Below, piece after piece: positions 33,375 through 41,713 of a stretch of 64,000 bases of DNA. The first letter of the stretch is position 1. Each line of letters begins with the position of its first letter. Origin of the DNA: Chitinophagaceae bacterium (GTDB taxonomy: Bacteria > Bacteroidota > Bacteroidia > Chitinophagales > Chitinophagaceae). The notes beneath the pieces are model-generated. The model made no database searches. It was not told the DNA's origin and saw nothing but the letters and a program-made list of their open reading frames with translations. The DNA lies in contig JAHBTL010000013.1 of the NCBI GenBank assembly GCA_019638615.1, positions 80,357 through 144,356 of the forward strand, read 5' to 3'. The translations under genes and the position numbers were made by a program.

Positions 33375-34832
33375 ATGAAAACATTATATAAAATACAGGT
33401 ATTTTTCTCCCTTGCGCTGTTATGTGCAGGCTTCTTTTCCTGCACAAAAGGTTTTGAAACCATTAACCAGGATCCTACAAAACCTACAGATGTTACACCT
33501 GCGCAACTGATCACCGGTATAGAAAGAACCGCTTCCGACATTGTATACAGCGGCGGCGTAAATGATAATATCGGGATGCTATACGCACAGTATTTTTCTC
33601 AAACACAAACCGAAACCCAAAGTCAGTACCAGCTAGACGAAGCTGCGAATAATCTGTTGTGGACATCTTACAGCGTTCCTCTTTCTAATATACAGGAGCT
33701 ATTGAGGATCAATGAACTACGTCCGGAACCGGCATCCAACAACCAGAACGCAATCGCTAAAATTTTGAGTATATGGATCTACCAGGTGCTTACCGATGCA
33801 TATGGAAATATCCCTTTCAGCGAGGCGTTACGGGGTGATGAACTCATCCTGACGTCCAAATACGATGATTCAAAAACCATTTATGATGGTTTGATAGCTC
33901 TATTGAATGAACAGATCAATGCATTAGACCCTACATTCAGTTCATTTAGAACTGGTGAATTAATTTACCAGGGAGATGTAAATAAGTGGAAAAAACTGGC
34001 CAATGCTTTGAAGATCCGCATTGGTTTGCGAATGGTGAACGCAGATCCGGTAAAAGCGAAGCAGATCATTGAAGAGGCAAGCGCCAATACATTTACAGGC
34101 ATTGCGGATGAAGCAAAATTTACCTACCTGCCACTTGCGCCCGACCAGTTTCCTTACAACGACCAGGATGGCGCCAGTATTTCGAATGCCTATTTTGTAT
34201 CGTCTACCCTCGTAGATTTTATGAAAGAAACAGGCGATCCACGATTGCCCATGTATGCCAGGGAAGCCCCCGCAACAGGAACCATAGTAGGCAAGCCTTA
34301 TGGATTGGGCAGCTTTACCAACATTAATGAATACTCGAGGGGTAGCGCAAAAGTTTACAGCACTACCTTTCCCGGCTATATTATCAGTTATGCCGAGGTG
34401 CAATTCGCGCTGGCGGAAGCAGCCGCACGTGGCTTTAATGTAGGCGGAGATGCTGCAACTTTTTACGAAAAAGGGATCAGGGCCAGCATGCAGTTTTGGG
34501 GAGTAGGCGATGCAGACGCCACTGCATTTTTAGCCAATAACCCATACGACCAGGCAAACTGGAAAAATATAATCGGCACACAAAAATGGGTGGCGCTGTA
34601 CAACCAGGGCTTACAGGGCTGGTTTGAAAGGAACCGTTTGAACTTTACCAAACCCAATGGCGATCCTTTTTTCCGGGCGCCTAATACTATACTTGACAAT
34701 ACAGTAACCTTTGTTCCCTACCGCATTACTTACCCGCTGGCAGAATTGTCGAACAACGCCGACAATTACAGCCAGGCCAAAACGGCTATGGGTGGCGACA
34801 ATAAGGGTATAAAACTGTGGTGGCAGGATTAA
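33375..34832 (+). CDS. SusD/RagB-family lipoprotein (SusD-like_2 type), second locus
   Basis: 485 residues, with lipobox LLCAGFFSCTKGFETINQDP (Cys at about 23). SusD-like_2 signatures: INQDPTKPTDVTPAQLITGI, SIWIYQVLTDAYGNIPFSEA, WKKLANALKIRIGLRMVN and IGTQKWVALYNQGLQGW. It pairs with the SusC gene 18 bp upstream to form a binding lid for an unknown ligand. No third lipoprotein follows, unlike the first locus; the next gene is an Lrp regulator with its own 200-bp upstream region. Confidence 0.93.
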   Translation: MKTLYKIQVFFSLALLCAGFFSCTKGFETINQDPTKPTDVTPAQLITGIERTASDIVYSGGVNDNIGMLYAQYFSQTQTETQSQYQLDEAANNLLWTSYSVPLSNIQELLRINELRPEPASNNQNAIAKILSIWIYQVLTDAYGNIPFSEALRGDELILTSKYDDSKTIYDGLIALLNEQINALDPTFSSFRTGELIYQGDVNKWKKLANALKIRIGLRMVNADPVKAKQIIEEASANTFTGIADEAKFTYLPLAPDQFPYNDQDGASISNAYFVSSTLVDFMKETGDPRLPMYAREAPATGTIVGKPYGLGSFTNINEYSRGSAKVYSTTFPGYIISYAEVQFALAEAAARGFNVGGDAATFYEKGIRASMQFWGVGDADATAFLANNPYDQANWKNIIGTQKWVALYNQGLQGWFERNRLNFTKPNGDPFFRAPNTILDNTVTFVPYRITYPLAELSNNADNYSQAKTAMGGDNKGIKLWWQD

Positions 34833-35032
34833 GGCCTTTCACAAGGGATGCCGGGTACCAGATATTTGATTCTTTTAAGCGTCAAATACTGTTATCCGGT
34901 TTCTTTCATTTATAAACCTCAAATGCAAAAAGATTTTAATTTAAAAAAATATTAAAAAATTTTTAGGATTTTACGGTTTTGTCTAGAGAAAATGTAGTAA
35001 TTATGTGAGAGAACTATAGAAATAAGGGTGAA

Positions 35033-35503
35033 ATGGCTTCAAAGTTAAATTTAGACAAATTAGACCTCCAGATCATTTCAGCGATGATGGATGATGCGGG
35101 GATATCGTATGCCGACCTGGGGAAAAACCTGTCTGTATCCGGGGGTACCATCCATGTGCGCATAAAAAAATTGCAGGAGAGCGGTATCGTTAAAGGTACC
35201 AGGCTGAATGTTGAGCTGAAAGAGCTGGGTTACGACATTACTGCATTTGTAGGAATATACCTCGAAAAAAGCTCCCTGTACGATACGGTAGCAAAAGATC
35301 TCAAAAAAATACCTGAAATCGTTCGCCTCAATTATACAACGGGCAATTACAGCATGTTTATTGAAATTGTGTGTCGCGACATTGCGCAATTACGGCATGT
35401 GTTGCACGACGAACTGCAGAAAATAAAAGGAATTGAACGTACTGAAACATTGATCTCATTAGAAGAAAGCTTTAACAGGAATGTTCAGGTAGCACCAGTT
35501 TAG
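35033..35503 (+). CDS. Lrp/AsnC family transcriptional regulator
   Basis: 156 residues. An N-terminal AsnC helix-turn-helix (LDKLDLQIISAMMDDAGISY, then VSGGTIHVRIKKLQESGIVK) is followed by a RAM effector-binding domain (about 70-150; AFVGIYLEKSSLYDTVAKDL and ISLEESFNR). Such regulators bind amino acids and form octamers or dimers. It lies after the second SusC/D pair on the same strand, 200 bp away, and next to a convergent LysE exporter gene, a typical Lrp target family, so it may control either; this is inference. Confidence 0.92.
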   Translation: MASKLNLDKLDLQIISAMMDDAGISYADLGKNLSVSGGTIHVRIKKLQESGIVKGTRLNVELKELGYDITAFVGIYLEKSSLYDTVAKDLKKIPEIVRLNYTTGNYSMFIEIVCRDIAQLRHVLHDELQKIKGIERTETLISLEESFNRNVQVAPV

Positions 35504-35626
35504 GGTTGCAGGGGAGATTTCTGATTTGAGATTTATAGTTTGAAGTTGCTTGCTTATGGTTGCAGGTTACACGTTTTAATTTTCATTGTCAATTGTCCAC
35601 TGTCAACTATCCATAGCTATCAGCCC
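35504..35626. repeat. Degenerate intergenic repeat
   Basis: Low-complexity tract between convergent genes, made of near-repeats such as TGTCAATTGTCCACTGTCAA and TTATAGTTTGAAGTT. TTTATAGTTTG also occurs in the 26251-26392 tract, so the two belong to one repeat style, common between Bacteroidota genes. Confidence 0.5.
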
Positions 35627-36268
35627 TCACTGCACTTTGTCGCTCAAAAAAACAATTCCGTATAACAATGCAAAGGCAAAGGCAATAAGTATACCCCCCG
35701 ATAAGCGGGTGATTAACGAGATATTGCGAACCGTAAGCTTTTTGCCGAGCCTGCCCGCCAGCAATACCTTTGCTGCATCTGCCAGCATATTAAAAAGAAT
35801 GCAGGTTGTAAATATAATGACTCTTTGCTGCAGCGTATGGCTTATTGCGAACGCAGTAGCGTTTACCAGCCAGAACACAATTACACTCGGATTCAAAGTA
35901 TTGATCAGGAACCCGGAAAGAAATATCTGTGTATAATCTTTTTTACCCAGCTTAACCACTACACCTCCTCCTCCCGGGCCAGGTAATATTTTTTTAAAAA
36001 ACAGGTAAAATATTCCTAAACCCAGCAGGAAAGAGCTTCCGGCGTAGCCAATCAGTTTTTTGTATTCCAGCAGCTCTTTCACCAATTCGGTAAAACCGTT
36101 GCTGATTATTACCAGCAGAATATCGCTGATCCATACACCACTTACGAATGCAAATCCGCCTTCGTGCCCATTGTATATGCTTTGTTTAATAATCGTAAAA
36201 ATAACAGGACCTACGGATAAAGCTAAAAAGAAACCAATCACCAGTCCTTTCCATAAAGCCTCAATCAT
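35627..36268 (-). CDS. LysE family translocator
   Basis: 213 residues, about six membrane helices. The N-terminal LysE signature LWKGLVIGFFLALSVGPVIFTIIKQSIYNG and GFAFVSGVWISD are partly shown by GLVIGFFLALSVGPVIF. LysE-type proteins export amino acids or related small molecules. It sits 31 bp behind the GH3-type gene on the same strand and is probably co-transcribed with it, suggesting that the exported compound could be a GH3 product or substrate. The C-terminus meets the convergent Lrp gene across a 123-bp repeat. Confidence 0.88.
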   Translation of the reverse strand: MIEALWKGLVIGFFLALSVGPVIFTIIKQSIYNGHEGGFAFVSGVWISDILLVIISNGFTELVKELLEYKKLIGYAGSSFLLGLGIFYLFFKKILPGPGGGGVVVKLGKKDYTQIFLSGFLINTLNPSVIVFWLVNATAFAISHTLQQRVIIFTTCILFNMLADAAKVLLAGRLGKKLTVRNISLITRLSGGILIAFAFALLYGIVFLSDKVQ

Positions 36269-36299
36269 GAATTGCCGTTTGATAAGTTAATGCTGATTG

Positions 36300-37829
36300 C
36301 TATATGCTGTTAACGCTGTTCAGGAACTGTTCCCAATCTTCCAGCATTTTGCCTTTCATTACCCTGGGAAATTTATGCTGTCCTCCCAATTTACCCTTAT
36401 GCTCCATAAAGTCCATGAATTTTTTCTCAGGCAATACGGTCAGCATTACTTCCCTCAATGCACTTTTCCGTTCTACCGCGTAATCGTCATTCAGCTCTTT
36501 AAGATTATTGTCAATATTAATTCTCAATTGCTCTGCATTTACAACGTCATCGCAGGCTACATACCAATGGTGGGCGAAAAACGAGCCATACGGAACACCT
36601 GCAACAGTAAATTCAGGAATAGAAACATTCATTTGTTCACCAACCAGTTCAATAGCCCGGTTCATATTATCAACGCTCAGGTGTTCGCCCACCAGGCTTA
36701 AAAAATGCTTGGTCCTTCCGGTTATTATTATTTCCGCCCTTTTTTTATCGGTGAACCGTATGGTATCGCCAATCAGGTAACGCCATGCGCCGGCAGATGT
36801 ACTTATCAATATTGCATAATCTTTTCCTTCTTCTACTTCATCTATTAAAAGGGCCGTGGGATGATCAACAATATTGCCGGACGGATCAAAGTTTTGATCG
36901 TTAAATGGTACAAATTCAAAAAAAATATGTTCATTGGTGGTCAGCTTCATGCCGCGAACCCCCTGCCTGTCCTGGTAAGCAATAAATCCTTCCGATGCAA
37001 GATATGTTTCAATATAAGTGAGCGGTTTACCCAATAATTTTTCGAATCCCTTTTTGTACGGCTCAAAAGCCACTCCCCCATGCACATAAAATGCGAGATT
37101 GGGCCATAACTCATGAATATTTTTGATCTTATACTTTTCAATGATCATTTCCATGCACATCTGTATCCAGGCAGGTACGCCCACTACAAACCCAATATCC
37201 CAGTTAGGTGCCTGCTCAACAATCTCGTCCAGCTTGGTATTCCAGTCTTTGGTACGCGCTATTTTTTTGCCGGGCTTGTAAAACGGGCTAAACCAGAAAG
37301 GTACTTTTTTAGCGGTGATCCCACTGAGATCACCGGCATAATAGCCGGGCCCTTTTTGAAGATCGGTGCTTCCCCCCAGCATGAGCCATCCTTTGCTGAT
37401 AGATTTAACCGGTATATTCTCATAATTGCGCAAACTCAGCATTTGCTTGATCATTACCACGCGGTTTCCGCGCATCAGGTCGTTTGTGATAGGAATGTAT
37501 TTGCTGGCAGAGCCCGAAGTGCCTGAGCTAAGGGCGAAATAGGGTATTTTACCCGGCCAGCAAACATCAGGTATTCCATCGAGTGTACGATGCCACCACT
37601 GCGCATAGATTTTATCATAGTCAAATACAGGAACATGCTGCTGAAAAGCCTTTGCAATTTTTTTTTGTAGCAATATCTCATCAAAATGACAGGCCTGCCC
37701 GAATTCGGTGAACCTTGCTTTTTTCAGCAATTTTCGTAAAACACGATTTTGCTGCCATGTATGCGAACCAACAGGCAACTTTAACGTGCGGGCAATAGTA
37801 GCAGGAATTCTTATATCAATTATCCCCAT
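36300..37829 (-). CDS. GH3-family adenylate-forming enzyme
   Basis: 509 residues. GH3 auxin-responsive family proteins activate a carboxylate with ATP and, in plants, join it to an amino acid. Motif 1, the ATP phosphate loop, is FALSSGTSGSASKYIPIT (residues about 89-106); later motifs include YIETYLASEGFIAYQ, WRYLIGDTIRFTDKKRAE and ITGRTKHFLSLVGEHLS. The bacterial members' substrates are unsettled. Here it pairs with a LysE exporter 31 bp downstream. A -7 box lies 36 bp upstream of the ATG. Sequence looks complete. Confidence 0.9.
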   Translation of the reverse strand: MGIIDIRIPATIARTLKLPVGSHTWQQNRVLRKLLKKARFTEFGQACHFDEILLQKKIAKAFQQHVPVFDYDKIYAQWWHRTLDGIPDVCWPGKIPYFALSSGTSGSASKYIPITNDLMRGNRVVMIKQMLSLRNYENIPVKSISKGWLMLGGSTDLQKGPGYYAGDLSGITAKKVPFWFSPFYKPGKKIARTKDWNTKLDEIVEQAPNWDIGFVVGVPAWIQMCMEMIIEKYKIKNIHELWPNLAFYVHGGVAFEPYKKGFEKLLGKPLTYIETYLASEGFIAYQDRQGVRGMKLTTNEHIFFEFVPFNDQNFDPSGNIVDHPTALLIDEVEEGKDYAILISTSAGAWRYLIGDTIRFTDKKRAEIIITGRTKHFLSLVGEHLSVDNMNRAIELVGEQMNVSIPEFTVAGVPYGSFFAHHWYVACDDVVNAEQLRINIDNNLKELNDDYAVERKSALREVMLTVLPEKKFMDFMEHKGKLGGQHKFPRVMKGKMLEDWEQFLNSVNSI

Positions 37830-37864
37830 TGAATATAGATGGGTTAATAGTTTTAATGTATAAA

Positions 37865-37872
37865 CAAATGTA
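37865..37872 (-). promoter_or_regulatory. Candidate -7 promoter box of the GH3-LysE unit
   Basis: TACATTTG on the minus strand, exact TAnnTTTG, leaving a leader of about 32 nt before the ATG at 37829. Confidence 0.4.
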
Positions 37873-38111
37873 GGATACTCCTTTTGATGTGCCTAAATTC
37901 TGGTACTTTTTTACAGGTTCGGTAACAATGCGCACATACAGGGTATAAGGCAGGCGCTTTATGGATCAAAGCGGCGTTTGCCCGCTGTGTTTTATTGAAT
38001 GCTGGTGTGGCTTCAGATTAAAATTCTGGCATTGGCCTTGCGGGTAAATAGCTTGGCTTTTACGGGTATTTTTACATACTTGCAGGATTATCATTTGTTA
38101 ATTGTTAGTAA

Positions 38112-38480
38112 ATGAGAAAGAAAAAAATTTATGTTGCTGACGATGATGTGAATATTCTGGAGCTGATGCACACCATACTTGAGTTACAGGGCTATGAGGT
38201 AACTACATCTCCCGACGGTTTATCGCTGCAAACATTAACGGAAACGCCTGATATGGTTTTTCTTGATATTGCAATGTCTGGCAGCGATGGGAGCGAGATA
38301 TGCTACCAATACAAGCGCAATCCCGGCACTTCAGATGTGCCTGTAGTATTGGTTTCAGCCAACGTCAACTTACAGGAAATAGCAGACAATTGCGGAGCCA
38401 ATGATGTTTTGCCCAAACCTTTCGATATCAGGACTGTGGTTGAACTTGCGCGCAAATACACCATTACGGGGAAAAAATGA
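38112..38480 (+). CDS. CheY-like single-domain response regulator
   Basis: 122 residues, receiver domain only. Acidic residues DDD at 10-12, phospho-acceptor Asp52 (VFLDIAMSGSDG), Ser82 (LVSAN) and Lys102 (LPKPF) are all in place, so it should be phosphorylated. With no output domain it must act by protein contact or pass phosphate on. No kinase is adjacent; the neighbours are a GH3 enzyme and a convergent glycosyltransferase. The partner kinase must lie elsewhere. Confidence 0.9.
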   Translation: MRKKKIYVADDDVNILELMHTILELQGYEVTTSPDGLSLQTLTETPDMVFLDIAMSGSDGSEICYQYKRNPGTSDVPVVLVSANVNLQEIADNCGANDVLPKPFDIRTVVELARKYTITGKK

Positions 38481-38498
38481 CACAATTTATTTTCGTTC

Positions 38499-39686
38499 TT
38501 ATTCAGCAGGTATTGTTATGCCTCTTCCGTCTTTTGAATCGCTGGTTATAATGCTCCTGCTTTTATCCGCGTGGAACCATACCCGGTATAGTGTTGCCAG
38601 TAACGGTAGTTTGCGGATGATTTCCTTAAATGAAAAAAAGCCTTCGCAAATAATCATATCCCGCGTCTCCTGGCGCCTGCCGGTTTTCATTTCAGGCATT
38701 TTGTACAACTGTATTCCACCCTGCTTTCCATAGGAGCTTAATAAGATAGGCTTCACATTTTCCAGCTCTTCTTCTGTTCCGTTGATTACAAAGCTTTCCG
38801 GAGTTTGACTGTCAGTAATTTGCGTACGCCTGTTAAAAACATTTCTGCCGGTGGTTATGATGGCGGCCGCAAGCATTGCCAGGGTTACCAGGAAACTATA
38901 CAAAACAGAGAGGAAATAAGGATAATGCTTCCGGATAAAAATACGCATGGCATTATAAAAGGTATAAACGTACTTCCTGCTTGTTTTAACAGTACTTTCT
39001 CCTTTAAAATGCACAATGGTGATATCCGGGTAATAATAGTTTTCATATCCTGCTTTTTGAATCCGGAAACTGAGGTCAATGTCTTCACCATACATAAAAA
39101 AAGCTTCATCAAACCCCCCCGTAACCTGTAATACGCGGGCGGGAATAAACATAAACGCCCCGGATAAAATATCAATTTTATTTATTTCATTTTCAGGCAA
39201 ATGCCCCATATAGTACCCTGCAAAAAAACGCGACCGGGGAAAAAGACTGCCAATGCCGGACAACTTTAGCAATGAAACCCATAAAGACGGGAAGCCCCGT
39301 TTGCTTTCTTTTAAGAACACGCCCCTGCCATCGGTCATGCGCACGCCTAAACCTCCTGCATGGGGTTGCGATCCGGAAAACCCGATGCATTTTTCAAAAC
39401 AGTCTTCCGGCACAATGGTATCGGGATTTAAAAAAAGGATGTATTGCCCGGTTGCCTGCATAAGCCCCAGGTTACAGGCTTTGCCAAAGCCGATATTGTC
39501 GTTCAGCCAGGTAAATTTTACCTGCGGGAAAGCCGGTTGTAAATAGTCGCGGCTATTATCAATGGAGTGATTGTCTACTACAATTACTTCCATGGTTATA
39601 TTCCTTCCGGCTTTTAAAACCGAAAGCAGGCAATGCTCCAGGAAGTATTTTGCATTATAGCTTACAATGATTACCGAAAGCAACAA
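38499..39686 (-). CDS. Family 2 glycosyltransferase with C-terminal extension
   Basis: 395 residues, TTG start (no in-frame ATG before the upstream stop). GT2 domain about 1-260: LSVIIVSYNAKYFLEHCL, VIVVDNHSIDNS, YILFLNPDTIVPED (the Asp pair for nucleotide-sugar and metal) and FDEAFFMYGEDIDLSFR, like rhamnosyltransferases of the WbbL type. A membrane helix follows (FLSVLYSFLVTLAMLAAAII). The last 110 residues (from about 285; FVINGTEEELENVKPILLSS) are not part of GT2 and look like an alpha/beta domain of unknown role. Probably makes a surface glycan. It is divergent from suhB. Confidence 0.9.
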   Translation of the reverse strand: MLLSVIIVSYNAKYFLEHCLLSVLKAGRNITMEVIVVDNHSIDNSRDYLQPAFPQVKFTWLNDNIGFGKACNLGLMQATGQYILFLNPDTIVPEDCFEKCIGFSGSQPHAGGLGVRMTDGRGVFLKESKRGFPSLWVSLLKLSGIGSLFPRSRFFAGYYMGHLPENEINKIDILSGAFMFIPARVLQVTGGFDEAFFMYGEDIDLSFRIQKAGYENYYYPDITIVHFKGESTVKTSRKYVYTFYNAMRIFIRKHYPYFLSVLYSFLVTLAMLAAAIITTGRNVFNRRTQITDSQTPESFVINGTEEELENVKPILLSSYGKQGGIQLYKMPEMKTGRRQETRDMIICEGFFSFKEIIRKLPLLATLYRVWFHADKSRSIITSDSKDGRGITIPAE

Positions 39687-39761
39687 GCTGCATAGTATTA
39701 ATGGGCGAATTAATACATTTTAACGCAGGATGCAAAATAATGGTGCAGCCTTTCCAAGTAT

Positions 39762-39769
39762 TATCTTTG
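39762..39769 (+). promoter_or_regulatory. Candidate -7 promoter box of the SuhB-like gene
   Basis: TATCTTTG, exact TAnnTTTG, ends 4 nt before the ATG, implying a leaderless or nearly leaderless mRNA. Confidence 0.45.
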
Positions 39770-39773
39770 CCGC

Positions 39774-40547
39774 ATGTTTAAAACTACATTGTTACAGGCA
39801 GCCCTGGCCGCCGGCGCTACCATGCAGGAATCTTTTAACGGGAATTTCAAGATCTCCAATAAAGAGGGATTTAATAATCTTGTTACCGAAGTGGATCATG
39901 CTTCGGAAAAAGTAATCATCGATATCATTCAGAAAAAATTTCCCGGACACTATATAATGAGCGAGGAATCGGGTGAAATAGTAATGGACTCTACCTACAA
40001 ATGGATCATCGACCCGATAGACGGAACGGTAAACTATGCCAATGGCATTCCGTTGTGCTGTGTGAGCATTGGGCTGGAGCATGATGGAAAAATGATCATG
40101 GGAGCCGTATACAATCCCTTTTTGAACGAAATGTTTGTGGCAGAACGGGGAAGGGGCGCCACATTGAATGACAAAGCCATTCGCGTAAGCAACAAGTCAG
40201 ACGTTCTAACCTCCTGCCTTGTTACCGGCTTTCCATATAGTTATCTTGATCAGCCCAATGGGCCGATGCAGGTATTCGATAAGCTGATCAGGCGCGGCGT
40301 TCCGGTGCGGAGATTGGGATCTGCCGCCATAGATCTTTGCTGGGTTGCTTCGGGCCGGTTTGATGGCTTTTACGAGCATAAGCTGAATGCCTGGGACAGT
40401 GCTGCCGGCTTTTTAATGGTAGAAGAAGCGGGTGGAAAAGTAACCGATTTTAATGGAGGCGATTACTCTCCTTACCAGCCACATATTGTGGCCACCAATG
40501 GAAAAATCCACGACCAGCTGCTCGACTATATCAACGGCATTCGATAA
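39774..40547 (+). CDS. Inositol monophosphatase family protein (SuhB-like)
   Basis: 257 residues. Lithium-sensitive sugar-phosphate phosphatase fold. Metal-binding motifs are present: SEESGE (Glu), IDPIDGTVNYANGIP (Asp-Pro-Ile-Asp-Gly-Thr) and the C-terminal NAWDSAAGFLMVEEAGG. The family hydrolyses inositol phosphate or related sugar phosphates; SuhB also acts in rRNA processing in Escherichia coli. It is followed 56 bp later by thiL on the same strand. Nothing missing or odd except the very short distance between promoter box and start. Confidence 0.92.
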   Translation: MFKTTLLQAALAAGATMQESFNGNFKISNKEGFNNLVTEVDHASEKVIIDIIQKKFPGHYIMSEESGEIVMDSTYKWIIDPIDGTVNYANGIPLCCVSIGLEHDGKMIMGAVYNPFLNEMFVAERGRGATLNDKAIRVSNKSDVLTSCLVTGFPYSYLDQPNGPMQVFDKLIRRGVPVRRLGSAAIDLCWVASGRFDGFYEHKLNAWDSAAGFLMVEEAGGKVTDFNGGDYSPYQPHIVATNGKIHDQLLDYINGIR

Positions 40548-40603
40548 CATTGGCATACACCTGCAGTTAAATTATTACACTCTCATTCTTTATACCGATA
40601 AAC

Positions 40604-41632
40604 ATGGCAACGCGAACAGAAATAGCTTCATTGGGCGAATTCGGACTGATTGACCACCTGACCCGCAACAATGAAACACGGCAGGCTTCAACACTTGTAA
40701 GCGTTGGCGACGATGCCGCCGTACTTGACCCACTTGGCAAACAAATTGTTGTTACCACCGACCTGTTGATAGAAGGCGTTCACTTCGACCTGGTGTATAC
40801 TCCCCTTACGCACCTGGGTTACAAAAGCATTATTGTTAACCTGAGCGATGTATATGCCATGAACGCCACACCTACCCAGGTTACCATGAGCATAGGCATC
40901 AGCAACCGGTTCAGCGTGGAAGCCCTGGAAGAATTTTATGAAGGCGTATATGCTGCCTGCGAAAAATACAATGTAGACCTGGTTGGAGGGGATACTACCA
41001 CCTCTGCCAAAGGAATGATCATAAGTGTCACCGCTATTGGCGAAGTAAATGCCGGCAGCTTTGTAAAGCGCGACGGCGCCCAAAAAGGCGATTTGATCTG
41101 CGTCAGCGGCGATCTCGGCGCCTCTTACCTGGGACTTTTGCTGATGGAGAGAGAAAAGAAAATTTTTCTCGAAAGCCCCGGGGTACAGCCCGACCTGGAA
41201 AACCAGGATTATATTTTACGCAGGCTGCTGAAGCCTGAAGCCAGGAAGGACATAATAGAATTTTTTGAAGAGCAGCAGATTGTGCCTACCAGCATGATGG
41301 ATATCAGCGACGGGCTGAGCAGCGAATTATTACATATATGCAAACAGAGCCATACGGGTTGCTTAATTTATGAAGATAAAATCCCTATAGCCGATCAAAC
41401 GCGTGAGTTTGCCTTTAAACTGGGGATGGATCCTACCGCCTGCGCGTTAAGCGGCGGGGAAGATTATGAATTGCTTTTTACCCTGAAGCAGGAGGATTAT
41501 GAAAAAGTTACGCTCAACGAACAAATTAGTGTAATTGGCTATATAACAGAGGCTGAAGCGGGCTCATATATAATAACCCGGTCTGATAAAAAGCACGCCC
41601 TGACTGCCCAGGGATGGAATGCTTTTAAATAG
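40604..41632 (+). CDS. thiL: Thiamine-phosphate kinase
   Basis: 342 residues. ThiL phosphorylates thiamine monophosphate with ATP to thiamine diphosphate, the last step of the pathway. PurM-like fold: GEFGLIDHL, VGDDAAVLD, VTTDLLIEGVHFDL (metal/ATP-binding Asp), LVGGDTTTS, and later MDISDGLSSELLHI and LSGGEDYELLFTL. These motifs are complete. It lies 56 bp after the SuhB-like gene; no other thiamine gene is in the window. Confidence 0.95.
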   Translation: MATRTEIASLGEFGLIDHLTRNNETRQASTLVSVGDDAAVLDPLGKQIVVTTDLLIEGVHFDLVYTPLTHLGYKSIIVNLSDVYAMNATPTQVTMSIGISNRFSVEALEEFYEGVYAACEKYNVDLVGGDTTTSAKGMIISVTAIGEVNAGSFVKRDGAQKGDLICVSGDLGASYLGLLLMEREKKIFLESPGVQPDLENQDYILRRLLKPEARKDIIEFFEEQQIVPTSMMDISDGLSSELLHICKQSHTGCLIYEDKIPIADQTREFAFKLGMDPTACALSGGEDYELLFTLKQEDYEKVTLNEQISVIGYITEAEAGSYIITRSDKKHALTAQGWNAFK

Positions 41633-41713
41633 GCCTGATGTATACAAATACCGGTGTTTTTTCGTTTAAAGAAGTGAAACCAAAGGGTTTATGTTATTAT
41701 CGAAGATTATCTG

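Noticed and set aside
17844-34832. Polysaccharide utilisation loci
   Set aside because: SusC/D pairs are present, but no glycoside hydrolase, polysaccharide lyase, SusR or hybrid sensor is found between 17.8 and 34.8 kb.
35504-35626. Tandem TGTCAA-type repeats as a protein-binding array
   Set aside because: The same style of degenerate repeats occurs between many convergent genes in this phylum and here fills a gene-free 3'-3' gap.
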